A stretch of DNA of 64,000 nt from an uncultured Bacteriovoracaceae bacterium (GTDB lineage Bacteria; Bdellovibrionota; Bacteriovoracia; Bacteriovoracales; Bacteriovoracaceae), in contig CALHLC010000019.1 of NCBI GenBank assembly GCA_938034385.1, forward strand, positions 1 through 64,000. Direction: 5' to 3'. Position numbers and translations under genes: made by a program. Numbering within the stretch: the stretch's first letter is position 1; every line of letters begins with the position of its first letter. The notes under the pieces are model-generated. The model worked only from the letters and a program-made list of their open reading frames with translations, did not search any database and had not been told where the DNA came from. Positions 36,731-45,180 of this stretch are shown in pieces.

Positions 36731-38086
36731 TTGGAATCTAATATTGCCATCATATTAGCTGGAGGGTCAGGTTCTCGTTTTGACTCCAATACTCCCAAAC
36801 AGTTTTTAAAACTAGCCGGAAAACCGATTATTATCCACACATTAGAAAAGTTTCAAAACCATCCACAGATAGATCAAATTGTTATTGTTTCTCACGAAAC
36901 CTATATTGAAGACTTTGAGGAACTCGTCATTAAGTACAAACTGGAAAAAGTAAAAAAAGTTGTTCCAGGAGGAGCAACACGTCAAGAGTCTTCTCACCAG
37001 GGACTCCTCGCATGCTGCCCTAAAAAAACAAAAAAAGTTCTAATTCATGATGGCGTACGACCATTTGTTAGTGACGAAATCATTTCAAATTGTATTGCTG
37101 AATTAAGCTCACAAGATGCTATTGATGTTGCAATAGCTTGTGCTGATACAATAATCAAAGTATCAGAAGGCTTCATTGAATCTATTCCAAAACGAGAGTT
37201 TCTAATGCGGGGCCAAACTCCCCAAGGTTTCAACTTTTCCAAAATATTAGAAGCTCATACAAAATACTTAGAAAATAAAAGCTTTCCAGTCACAGATGAT
37301 TGCGGTCTTTATCGTAATTTCTTCTCAGATAAAATCAAAATAATTAAGGGCGAACAAAAAAACATTAAAATAACTTATCCCGAAGATTTAGTCCTTGCAG
37401 AAAAGCTTTTCCAGCTAAATAAGAGCAACGTAACTTTAGCACGTCTTGAAAACTTAAAAGATAAAACAATCGTTGTTTTTGGTGGAAGTAGCGGTATAGG
37501 ACAAGCCATCTCTTCTCTTGCAGAGCAAAATGGAGCAAAAGTATTTTCAACCTCTAAAAGTCAAGGAGTTGATATTACAAAACCTAAAAATGTTCAACCC
37601 TATCTTGATGAAATAAGCAAAGAGACACCAATTGATATAATAATTAATACTGCAGGGATACTTGAAAAAGATCACCTTAAGGATCGTAACTACAATAATA
37701 TCAATGAAGAAATTTCAATCAACTACCTAGGAAGCATTGTCATTGCCAAAGAGTCTTACGAACACCTCAAGAAAGCAAATGGCCACCTTCTTTTATTTAC
37801 CTCAAGCTCCTACACCAGAGGTCGAGCTGGCTATAGCATTTACTCATCAACTAAAGCAGCGATAGTAAATCTTGCTCAGGCAATTTCCGAAGAATACCTA
37901 GATTCTCAAATAAAAGTAAATGTCATCTGTCCCGAAAGAACTAAAACTCCAATGAGAACAAAAAACTTTGGCGTTGAACCAGAAGGTTCATTAATGGACC
38001 CACTCGAAGTTGCAAAAATCTCTCTGTCTACTGTTCTTTCTAGTTTTACAGGTTTAGTAATAGATGCCAAAAGAACTAATAAGTGA
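36731..38086 (+). CDS. Fused cytidylyltransferase plus short-chain dehydrogenase (CDP-ribitol synthase-like)
   Basis: 451 residues. N-terminal IspD/TarI-type cytidylyltransferase at about 1-230 with ILAGGSGSRF, TPKQF, DGVRPFV and TDDCGLY. The C-terminal SDR domain at about 240-450 has GGSSGIG at about 251-257 and the YSSTK active site near 370. Bifunctional proteins of this type in Haemophilus type b capsule loci make CDP-ribitol from ribulose 5-phosphate and CTP. The TTG start has AAAAGGA 6-7 bases upstream. Neighbours TagF-like 1 and 2 would use the product. Confidence 0.88.
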   Translation: MESNIAIILAGGSGSRFDSNTPKQFLKLAGKPIIIHTLEKFQNHPQIDQIVIVSHETYIEDFEELVIKYKLEKVKKVVPGGATRQESSHQGLLACCPKKTKKVLIHDGVRPFVSDEIISNCIAELSSQDAIDVAIACADTIIKVSEGFIESIPKREFLMRGQTPQGFNFSKILEAHTKYLENKSFPVTDDCGLYRNFFSDKIKIIKGEQKNIKITYPEDLVLAEKLFQLNKSNVTLARLENLKDKTIVVFGGSSGIGQAISSLAEQNGAKVFSTSKSQGVDITKPKNVQPYLDEISKETPIDIIINTAGILEKDHLKDRNYNNINEEISINYLGSIVIAKESYEHLKKANGHLLLFTSSSYTRGRAGYSIYSSTKAAIVNLAQAISEEYLDSQIKVNVICPERTKTPMRTKNFGVEPEGSLMDPLEVAKISLSTVLSSFTGLVIDAKRTNK

Positions 38087-39207
38087 ATTTAGTTCACTAC
38101 GGTCTCTATAATAAGTACTTTTACTTCCTAGCTAAAATAACCCGTAATCTCGCTAATCATATAAGATTATTTTTTTTTGATTTCACTCCCATTTCTACTC
38201 CACCTCTAGTCTCTGTTGTTATCCCCTTTTACAATGAAGAAAAACACTTCATTGCTTGTATCGAAAGTGTTCTTTCTCAAACCTATTCAAACATTGAATG
38301 TCTAGTGATAGATGATGCATCGACCTCTACATCTCAACTTAAAGCAATCAAGAAAAAATACACTGATAAAATTAAGTTTTTCTCTCACCCGTACAACAAA
38401 GGTCTCTCTGCCGCGAGAAACACTGGTATCAAGAACGCCGAAGGTAGTTATATAACTTTTTTAGATGCTGACGACATTTTACTAAAATCATCTATCTCGA
38501 GACGAGTCATTGATTTAATGAATAATTCAGACCCACTCGTGATAGGGAGCTTTGGTTTTTCAGCTCATGTAAAAGAAAATTTTTCTCCCTTAGCATATTT
38601 GTTAAATTATTATGGAATCAAGAGACAAGTTAAATCTTTAGAAAATTGTAAGCTTTATGTTCCTTTCCCGGTTCACTCCCCCTTATTAGATAAAAAAATT
38701 TTTTCGACCTTCAGCTTTGATGAAAGCTTAATATTTGGAGCAGAAGATTGGCATTTCTGGAATGAATTATTGATTAATGATTATAAGTTTATAAGTAGTG
38801 GGTATGTATCTGGACTCTATCGTCAGAAAAAATCTAGCATGCTCAGGTCTAACTCAGAAGAAAGGTTTAAAATAGCTCTTACTCTAATTCAATCTGCCTA
38901 TAATCGAGGAAGAGAACTAAACTTCTCCCACTTCAATGAAAAACTACTTAACAGAGCACAGCTAGAGAGACTTATTTTTAATTACTGCTTTAGTTTTTTA
39001 AAAGGCAATCAAAAATCAGCTCAAAACTTACTGAATTCCTTCAAAGGAAACTTCAAACTTAAAAAAACCATGAGAGAAAAAAAAGTTCTTTACCTGATAG
39101 GCCTTGCTGTTTGCAGATTCAAAGTAAGTAGTTATTCAAAGACAGATAAAGATCTTCAACGTTTAATTCATACCATTTATTCTGCTCTTCAAAACAGATT
39201 CAACTAA
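38083..39207 (+). CDS. Glycosyltransferase family 2
   Basis: 374 residues. GT2 domain: VSVVIPFYNEEKHF, CLVIDDAS, GLSAARNTGIKNAEG, and LDADD with the metal-binding Asp residues; GAEDWHFWNELL is the acceptor-side loop. The GTG start overlaps the CDP-polyol synthase stop by 4 bases. A second, similar GT2 lies at 48381. Its 3' end overlaps the convergent CMP-synthetase-like gene by 45 bases. Confidence 0.88.
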   Translation: MNLVHYGLYNKYFYFLAKITRNLANHIRLFFFDFTPISTPPLVSVVIPFYNEEKHFIACIESVLSQTYSNIECLVIDDASTSTSQLKAIKKKYTDKIKFFSHPYNKGLSAARNTGIKNAEGSYITFLDADDILLKSSISRRVIDLMNNSDPLVIGSFGFSAHVKENFSPLAYLLNYYGIKRQVKSLENCKLYVPFPVHSPLLDKKIFSTFSFDESLIFGAEDWHFWNELLINDYKFISSGYVSGLYRQKKSSMLRSNSEERFKIALTLIQSAYNRGRELNFSHFNEKLLNRAQLERLIFNYCFSFLKGNQKSAQNLLNSFKGNFKLKKTMREKKVLYLIGLAVCRFKVSSYSKTDKDLQRLIHTIYSALQNRFN

Positions 39208-39840
39208 GTCCCAATCTTCTTGCTCATCAATATCTAAAGCTTCAATTTTATTAAGCTCAAAGAAGCATGGTTTACTTCCTATTCTTTTTTTTCCATTTGA
39301 TAAAAATGATTCTTTGGAGAAAATGAAAAAATTTGAATTCTCTTCATACAAAGGTTCTAAATCCTGAGTCCTAATGAGCTCATTGGGGTCATGGTTTACT
39401 GGCACGATATTTTTATCATACAACCTAGTCTGTAGTCTTGTTACTGAAAACATTGAATCGAATTCTTGAGACTTCTCTGAGATTTTTTTTATTGCATTTT
39501 TTATACTATTAGATTTCAAAAGAGGATTTGTTGAGTGAGTTTGAAAATAATAATTGGCTTTTATTGAAGCCATATCATATTCAATAATTTTATTCATTGA
39601 AACATAGTCACCTTGTAAGTCTACAGGCCTATCAAGACAAACGACTTCAGGAAAGTTTTTAAGAACATCACTTTTTATCTTCTCTGAATCAGTATTAATC
39701 ACAATTTTTGAAAAACAATTAGAATCTAATAATGAATTCACCACATAATGGTACAAAGGAATCCCATTCATGAGCCTTAAATTCTTATTCGGAACTCTTT
39801 CAGAGTTTCCCTTCATGGGAACTAATGCAACTATATTCAT
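39163..39840 (-). CDS. Acylneuraminate cytidylyltransferase-like (CMP-sugar synthetase)
   Basis: 225 residues. The signature LVPMKGNSERVPNKNLR at 6-22 is that of NeuA/KdsB-like synthetases; TDSEKI and the end DIDEQEDWDLVE are also typical. These enzymes activate alpha-keto acids such as sialic acid or Kdo as CMP derivatives. No sialic acid synthase (NeuB) is encoded nearby. It is the last gene of the six-gene operon 43736-39163 and overlaps its upstream gene by 4 bases. Confidence 0.85.
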   Translation of the reverse strand: MNIVALVPMKGNSERVPNKNLRLMNGIPLYHYVVNSLLDSNCFSKIVINTDSEKIKSDVLKNFPEVVCLDRPVDLQGDYVSMNKIIEYDMASIKANYYFQTHSTNPLLKSNSIKNAIKKISEKSQEFDSMFSVTRLQTRLYDKNIVPVNHDPNELIRTQDLEPLYEENSNFFIFSKESFLSNGKKRIGSKPCFFELNKIEALDIDEQEDWDLVESVLKSRINGMN

Positions 39841-40751
39841 ATGTTAAGCTCTTTAATTAAATTATGAACACTCATTAAGCCTTGTTTCTCTACATTATCA
39901 ATAGTTCTTGAAGCAATATGAGGAGTAATAAATATATTCTCCAATCTCAAAAGAGGATCATCTTCCAAGCAAGGCTCTTCATACCATACATCTGTTAGAT
40001 AAGCTCTAATCTCTCCAGTGTTTAATAAACTCTCCAATCCAGATTTATTTACAATATGGGCCCTTGAAGTATTTACTAATATTAAGTCTTTTGAGGTTTT
40101 TAAGTTTTCTACATTCAATAAGTTTCGAGTGGATTCATTCAAAGGTACATGAATACTTATTATATCAAAGAGAAAAAGGTCACGAAGACTTTCAACTTTA
40201 TTCATTCCTTCGCAACTGGCTACATAAGGATCATAAAAAGAGACTCTTATATTAAATGCCTTTGCTCTTTTAGCAACTTCTTTACCAATTTTTCCTAATC
40301 CTAAAATAAGAAGAGACTTTTGTTTTAAATCAAAGCCAGTTTTTCTAGACCACCTCCCTGCTCCCGTCTCTTTAAACGAGTAGGGAATATTTTTAGCGTA
40401 ACTCAACAAAAGGGCAAAAACATGTTCAGCAACAGTTTCATGATTAATCCCCAGACAGTTCACCACTTTAATCTCTCGTGCTTTAGCAGCATTTAAGTCT
40501 ACTTTGTCTAAGCCTACTCCATATTTAGATAAAACTTTTACATTTGCTTGTTCTAATTCTTTAAGTACTGTCGAAGAATATTCATCGTCTCCACATACAA
40601 CTCCATCATATTTATTCCATTGAACTTTTAATAACTCCTCTTCTGACAAAGGACCACGCAAGTAATCAACAGAAGTGAATGTCTTTTCAAGAAGGTTTTT
40701 ATGTTCTCCTTCGTTATCTTGGAAAGATGTAGAAGTTACTAAAATATTCAT
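39837..40751 (-). CDS. D-isomer-specific 2-hydroxyacid dehydrogenase
   Basis: 304 residues. Rossmann motif LGLGKIGKEVAKRA, the dehydrogenase signature LVNTSRAHIVN, and WYEEPCLEDDP followed by TPHIAS with the catalytic His. It reduces or oxidises a 2-keto/2-hydroxy acid with NAD(H); annotation as phosphoglycerate dehydrogenase would be too specific. It overlaps both neighbours by 4 bases in the six-gene operon, so it acts on an acid intermediate there. Confidence 0.88.
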   Translation of the reverse strand: MNILVTSTSFQDNEGEHKNLLEKTFTSVDYLRGPLSEEELLKVQWNKYDGVVCGDDEYSSTVLKELEQANVKVLSKYGVGLDKVDLNAAKAREIKVVNCLGINHETVAEHVFALLLSYAKNIPYSFKETGAGRWSRKTGFDLKQKSLLILGLGKIGKEVAKRAKAFNIRVSFYDPYVASCEGMNKVESLRDLFLFDIISIHVPLNESTRNLLNVENLKTSKDLILVNTSRAHIVNKSGLESLLNTGEIRAYLTDVWYEEPCLEDDPLLRLENIFITPHIASRTIDNVEKQGLMSVHNLIKELNI

Positions 40752-41389
40752 AATTGACTTAACTTTTGTTGAAAGTTTGTGAAATCATCTATTCTCATCA
40801 CAGCATCTCCAAAATCATTTTCATTGTAATCATGGTTCACTACTATGAAATGAAAATTGAATTTTTTTGCTGCTTTATAGTCTGAGTTTGCATCTCCGAT
40901 AAAAACTGTTTCGGAGGGATTCAAGGTATGATCAAGAAGTATTTCCTCAACCCACTGAATTTTGGACCGAGGAGACCCATAAACTGAATCGAAGTATTGA
41001 GTTAAGTCTTTCCTTTCAATAATATCATTCATTTCATTATGGGGAGTGCCTGAAATAACCCAGTTCTTATAAGTGTTAGAGTGAGATTTCAAAAAGTCTT
41101 CGAGCCCTTTTGTTAAACTTCCAGCTATCACTTTTTCTTTCACAAAACTTGAATATTCATGAGCAAGTTTTTCTATTTGAATCTCATTTATTTCTTTATT
41201 TAAATATTCTTTATGCCATTTTTTAAATTTCTCATAACGACTTACCCCTCCCATCGAATAATGATCTTTTTCTACCTGGACGGCAGTCTTCTCTCCAAAC
41301 TTCATATAAACTTCATAAAAACCTTTACCTTTCAAAGGTACTGAATCAACAAAGACTCCATCAAAGTCCCATAAGATATTTTTAATCAT
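40748..41389 (-). CDS. HAD-superfamily phosphatase
   Basis: 213 residues. HAD motif I DFDGVF at 8-13, motif II VISGTPHNE, motif III Lys in SKIQW and motif IV FIGDANSDYKAA, with a helical cap as in phosphoglycolate-phosphatase-like enzymes. It probably removes a phosphate in the operon's pathway. The ATG at 41389 is chosen for AAGG 7 bases upstream; it overlaps the cyclase stop by 8 bases. Confidence 0.85.
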   Translation of the reverse strand: MIKNILWDFDGVFVDSVPLKGKGFYEVYMKFGEKTAVQVEKDHYSMGGVSRYEKFKKWHKEYLNKEINEIQIEKLAHEYSSFVKEKVIAGSLTKGLEDFLKSHSNTYKNWVISGTPHNEMNDIIERKDLTQYFDSVYGSPRSKIQWVEEILLDHTLNPSETVFIGDANSDYKAAKKFNFHFIVVNHDYNENDFGDAVMRIDDFTNFQQKLSQL

Positions 41390-42050
41390 GTTCAACCTTC
41401 GCAAAAACGGTTGCAGGTGCTCCATCTCCTTGGAATAGCCTCAAAGGAGAAACAATCATTTTTGAAATTTTTGATGACTTTGATAAGTTGGTGAGATCAA
41501 GATCTTCGAGAATCAAAATCTTGTGATCTTTTAAAAATTCTTTATGAACCTCTCTCCCTAGTTCCCTATTCTGAAAATTTGTTAAAGAGATAGAGTCAAA
41601 ACCAATAAGTCGAAGTTGAGGGAAGATTGATTTTAAGTGAGAGGCTACACCTTTATTAAAACCAGGTCCATTTTTCCAATACTTCTCAGAGCTTCGTTCG
41701 TGACAATAATGAGACTTTATAATCAATGCTTCTATTTTCTCACTTTGATCAAACTTAAAGTCATTGGGCTCAAATAACTTATTCTCTCTTTCTAGTAACG
41801 AAAAATCATAAAATAAAACAGTCTTAAAAATAAAATCATTTGGTTTATATTCAGAAGCTGTTGCTCCTTCCTTATCAAAGTGAAATGGAAAATCTAAATG
41901 CGTGCCAAAATGTGTAGGCATGGAAAACTCTGTATTATTACTGGTATCACCACAACACATCTGCCTAGTTTTTGAAATTTTTATTCTATCTCCATCTCCA
42001 TAACCAGAAATGGTATTACTTAATTCATAAGACAGAAAGTTCCAACTCAA
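41382..42050 (-). CDS. Cyclase-family hydrolase (kynurenine-formamidase fold)
   Basis: 222 residues. The PF04199-type metal motif HFGTHLDFPFHF is visible near residue 47-58, with a further SHYCHERS-type region. These manganese/zinc enzymes hydrolyse formamides, lactones or cyclic intermediates. It overlaps the epimerase gene by 4 bases and the HAD gene by 8. In this operon a lactonase or formamidase step is plausible, but the substrate is unknown. Confidence 0.8.
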   Translation of the reverse strand: MSWNFLSYELSNTISGYGDGDRIKISKTRQMCCGDTSNNTEFSMPTHFGTHLDFPFHFDKEGATASEYKPNDFIFKTVLFYDFSLLERENKLFEPNDFKFDQSEKIEALIIKSHYCHERSSEKYWKNGPGFNKGVASHLKSIFPQLRLIGFDSISLTNFQNRELGREVHKEFLKDHKILILEDLDLTNLSKSSKISKMIVSPLRLFQGDGAPATVFAKVEHD

Positions 42051-42979
42051 TGGATATCCTCATTTGAATCAGTCGTTAATAATCCAAATTTTTCTTGAAC
42101 GTCAGGATGTAACGACTGATGAATTTCTCCTAAAAGGTTTATAAGTCCCTGACCGAGATCAACTTGTGGGTTTGCAATTAATTTTTTTCCAAATTTAGGA
42201 CTAAACGAATAAGGAGACAGCTTATAGTGAGTCTTCGCTTTTTTCTCATGATAGTTTATTTTCACTTTATTTTGTAACATTTCTGAAACCATCGATAGTA
42301 AATCAGAGTATTTAATAGTGGTTGGGCCTGTTAAAATAATATTTTGATTTGAGAAGTTATCACCTAAAACCTGAACACTCATCTTTGAAGCATCAAAGAC
42401 ATGAATGAACTCTCTTCTTTCATCTCCTTTACCTCCATAGTTTATTTCTTGTTGAGTGAGCGCATCTTCACAAATTCTATACAAACTATTTCTTCTATCT
42501 GTTCTTGGTCCATACAGTGATCCATAACGTAAGATCACATAGTTTAGCCCAAACTCTTCATGATAAGTTTCAATAAGCCCTTCACATGCTTGCTTACTTA
42601 CTCGGTAAAAAGAACCTGAGTCTGAATAAACATAAGCTGAACTTGCAAAGACAAGCTTTTTAACATCGGCTTCTTTACAAGCTTCTAAAACATGTGCTGT
42701 CCCAAAAACATTAATTTTAACTGTATCAACGGGTCTAGAGTTACATTCATCAATATCAGCAATACCTGCCATATGATAAACATAATCCATTCCTTTTATG
42801 GCATTTCTTAAGGCTTGTTCATCCAAGATACTGCCTATAATTTCTTGCTGGTCACCCCTTTTATATGGACTGGTTTTATGATCAAAGATTGTAACCTTGT
42901 GACCGGCTTCACTCAGCGCATCTGCAACGTGGCTTCCTAAAAATCCAGAACCACCAATAACTAATGTTTTAAATTTCAT
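42047..42979 (-). CDS. NAD-dependent epimerase/dehydratase (extended SDR)
   Basis: 310 residues. N-terminal VIGGSGFLGSHVADAL (GGxGFxG), active-site YRVSK, and the RYGSLYGPR region are typical of nucleotide-sugar epimerases/dehydratases. Substrate not determined. It overlaps the aldolase end by 11 bases and the cyclase start by 4; it belongs to the six-gene operon. Confidence 0.88.
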   Translation of the reverse strand: MKFKTLVIGGSGFLGSHVADALSEAGHKVTIFDHKTSPYKRGDQQEIIGSILDEQALRNAIKGMDYVYHMAGIADIDECNSRPVDTVKINVFGTAHVLEACKEADVKKLVFASSAYVYSDSGSFYRVSKQACEGLIETYHEEFGLNYVILRYGSLYGPRTDRRNSLYRICEDALTQQEINYGGKGDERREFIHVFDASKMSVQVLGDNFSNQNIILTGPTTIKYSDLLSMVSEMLQNKVKINYHEKKAKTHYKLSPYSFSPKFGKKLIANPQVDLGQGLINLLGEIHQSLHPDVQEKFGLLTTDSNEDIH

Positions 42980-43736
42980 TTCTCAATACCTTTTTCATCT
43001 CTTCTCTAGCACGATCACCAAGAAAGAAAAAATCTATACTAAAGGCCAAAAAAGTATAGCCTTCTTTGATTTTTTCATTAAGATATTTTGCTTCAGACTT
43101 AATCACATGAAAACCCAAAGGTTTTTTATATTTAAAGCATGCTGCTTTAACCTTCTCTAGAGCTTCTTTTACATCGTCTCTCTCATATTCTCCTGGGTAG
43201 CCCATAGAAGCCGACAAATCGTATGGTCCAACCAGGGTTCCATCTACACCGGGGACTTGTAAAATCTCCTCAATATTTCTCACTGCATCAATGTGTTCAA
43301 TCTGAGTTATAAGCACTGAATTTTTCTGATTTGATTCTTTATATTCTACGAAGCTAGTTCCATAATTTTGGGCCCTGTAAAGACCAACTCCACGAGTTCC
43401 TATCGGAGGATACTTTGTGTAGGAAACTGCCCTCCTAGCTTCTTCTGCAGTTTTTATCATGGGAACAATAATTCCCTCAGCTCCAGAGTCCATCACCCGC
43501 TTAATAATTAGCTCATTATTACCGCCCACTCTCACCAAGGGAGTACAGCCCTTTGCTTGAGCAGTAGCGATTAAGGTTTTAGCTGTTTCTATGCTCGTGC
43601 TCGTATGCTCCAAATCTATAACTAACCATTCAAAGCCTGCTGAAGACATAATCTCGACAACATCTGGGTGAGCTATTGATATCCATGAACCTATAGATAG
43701 TTTATTATTAGACAATTTTTCTTTAAGTGTATTCAT
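42969..43736 (-). CDS. HpcH/HpaI-type class II pyruvate aldolase
   Basis: 255 residues. Family features: SIGSWISIAHPDVVEIM, FEWLVIDLEHT, the RGVGLYRAQ motif and QIEHIDAVRNIEEIL, then GTLVGPYDLSASMG with metal ligands. These enzymes reversibly condense pyruvate with an aldehyde, making or breaking 2-keto-3-deoxy acids. It is the first gene of the operon. In a CMP-sugar context the synthetic direction is suggested, but a degradative direction is equally known. Confidence 0.9.
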   Translation of the reverse strand: MNTLKEKLSNNKLSIGSWISIAHPDVVEIMSSAGFEWLVIDLEHTSTSIETAKTLIATAQAKGCTPLVRVGGNNELIIKRVMDSGAEGIIVPMIKTAEEARRAVSYTKYPPIGTRGVGLYRAQNYGTSFVEYKESNQKNSVLITQIEHIDAVRNIEEILQVPGVDGTLVGPYDLSASMGYPGEYERDDVKEALEKVKAACFKYKKPLGFHVIKSEAKYLNEKIKEGYTFLAFSIDFFFLGDRAREEMKKVLRNEI

Positions 43737-43803
43737 TTATTTCTCTATTTTTATTGAGTATAACTTTATATAACATATTTAGGCTAAGAAAGAGAAAAAT
43801 TTA

Positions 43804-45180
43804 ATGATATTTAGCACAATTCAATTCACATTTATCTTCTTGCCAATTGTTGTAGTGTTGTATTTTTTCTTACAAAAACGAAGCCAAACAATATCTAAAT
43901 ACTTCTTAATATTAAGTTCTTTATTTTATTACTCTTATTGGAATTGGAAGTATTTATGGGTCATTCTCTTATCAGTACTATTTAACTTCCTTATAGGTCG
44001 TAAACTTCATAAAAGTCCGAAGAAATCGATTTTAAGCTTTGGAGTAATAGCTAACCTCTCTTTTTTAGCATATTTTAAATATTTTAACTTTTTCATAGAT
44101 AATCTTAACTACATTACAAGATCAGATTTGCAATTTGGAAAAATCGCTCTACCTTTAGCTATTTCTTTTTTCACCTTCCAACAGATTGCATATATCGTAG
44201 ATATTTATAGAAATAATAACATCAAATACAAGTTGATAGATTACTCTCTTTTCGTGGTCTTCTTCCCCCAACTTATAGCTGGTCCAATTGTTCACCACAA
44301 AGACCTAGCACCTCAATTCAAAGGTAAGAATATAGCTTTTAACTGGGATAATTTATATTTTGGTTTCTCTATTTTCGTAATCGGCTTAACAAAAAAAATG
44401 TTGATTGCTGATAATCTATCTAAATATGTTGCTAATGTTTATGACAAGAAAGTTCAACTTTTTTCTTTCTATGAAAGCTGGGTCGCTACTCTAAGTTATA
44501 CTTTCCAATTATATTTTGACTTTAGTGGTTACTCAGACATGGCTATCGGTATCGCTCTCATGCTTGGAATTCATTTACCATTAAATTTTGATTCTCCCTA
44601 TAAATCAAAGAACATTATAGAATTTTGGAGAAAATGGCATATTACCCTTTCTAGTTTTCTAAGAGATTATCTTTACATTCCTCTCGGTGGTAATAGAAAT
44701 GGCAAACTCAGAAAAAACGTCAATCTCCTAACAACAATGCTCCTAGGAGGATTATGGCATGGAGCAGGCTGGAATTTTATAATTTGGGGAGCCCTACATG
44801 GCCTTTACCTCGTTATAAATAATTTCTGGCGTCAAATTTATAAAGGCAATTCCAAGCTTTACACCCTTTGCTCTGTTTCTTTAACATTTTTAGTAACTAT
44901 TTTTGCTTGGGTCTTCTTTAGAGCTAAAACCTTTGACCAAGCTATTAATATACTCAATAGCATGACACGTGACTTCTCAGGGTTACATTTAGGCTCAGAG
45001 ATATATATTCTCTTTCTTGTTGCACTGATTACTTTCCTTGCTCCAAACACTCAAGAAATTCAGAAATTCAAAAAATCAAAGTTTCACTTTATAATAACCT
45101 TGATCTGCTCTCTACTTTCTTTTTACTTACTTCTGTTTAATTCTAACCAAGTTCACGAGTTCCTATATTATGACTTCTAA
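43804..45180 (+). CDS. MBOAT-family membrane O-acyltransferase
   Basis: 458 residues and about eleven membrane segments. The AlgI/DltB-type pattern WRKWHITLSSFLRDYLYIPL near residue 274 and GLWHGAGWNFIIWG near 316 include the catalytic His. It probably acylates a secreted polysaccharide at the inner membrane. An SGNH-like partner gene overlaps its end by 11 bases, as in alginate and D-alanyl transfer systems. Confidence 0.92.
   Translation: MIFSTIQFTFIFLPIVVVLYFFLQKRSQTISKYFLILSSLFYYSYWNWKYLWVILLSVLFNFLIGRKLHKSPKKSILSFGVIANLSFLAYFKYFNFFIDNLNYITRSDLQFGKIALPLAISFFTFQQIAYIVDIYRNNNIKYKLIDYSLFVVFFPQLIAGPIVHHKDLAPQFKGKNIAFNWDNLYFGFSIFVIGLTKKMLIADNLSKYVANVYDKKVQLFSFYESWVATLSYTFQLYFDFSGYSDMAIGIALMLGIHLPLNFDSPYKSKNIIEFWRKWHITLSSFLRDYLYIPLGGNRNGKLRKNVNLLTTMLLGGLWHGAGWNFIIWGALHGLYLVINNFWRQIYKGNSKLYTLCSVSLTFLVTIFAWVFFRAKTFDQAINILNSMTRDFSGLHLGSEIYILFLVALITFLAPNTQEIQKFKKSKFHFIITLICSLLSFYLLLFNSNQVHEFLYYDF

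Noticed and set aside
36831-36839. DnaA box TTATCCACA (another at 51259-51267) as part of an origin
   Set aside because: Each is single, lies inside coding sequence, and has no neighbouring boxes, AT-rich unwinding element or dnaA/dnaN gene.
40748-41425. HAD phosphatase starting at 41425
   Set aside because: The extra 12 residues precede the conserved start; the ATG at 41389 has a proper AAGG site and a short overlap with the upstream gene.
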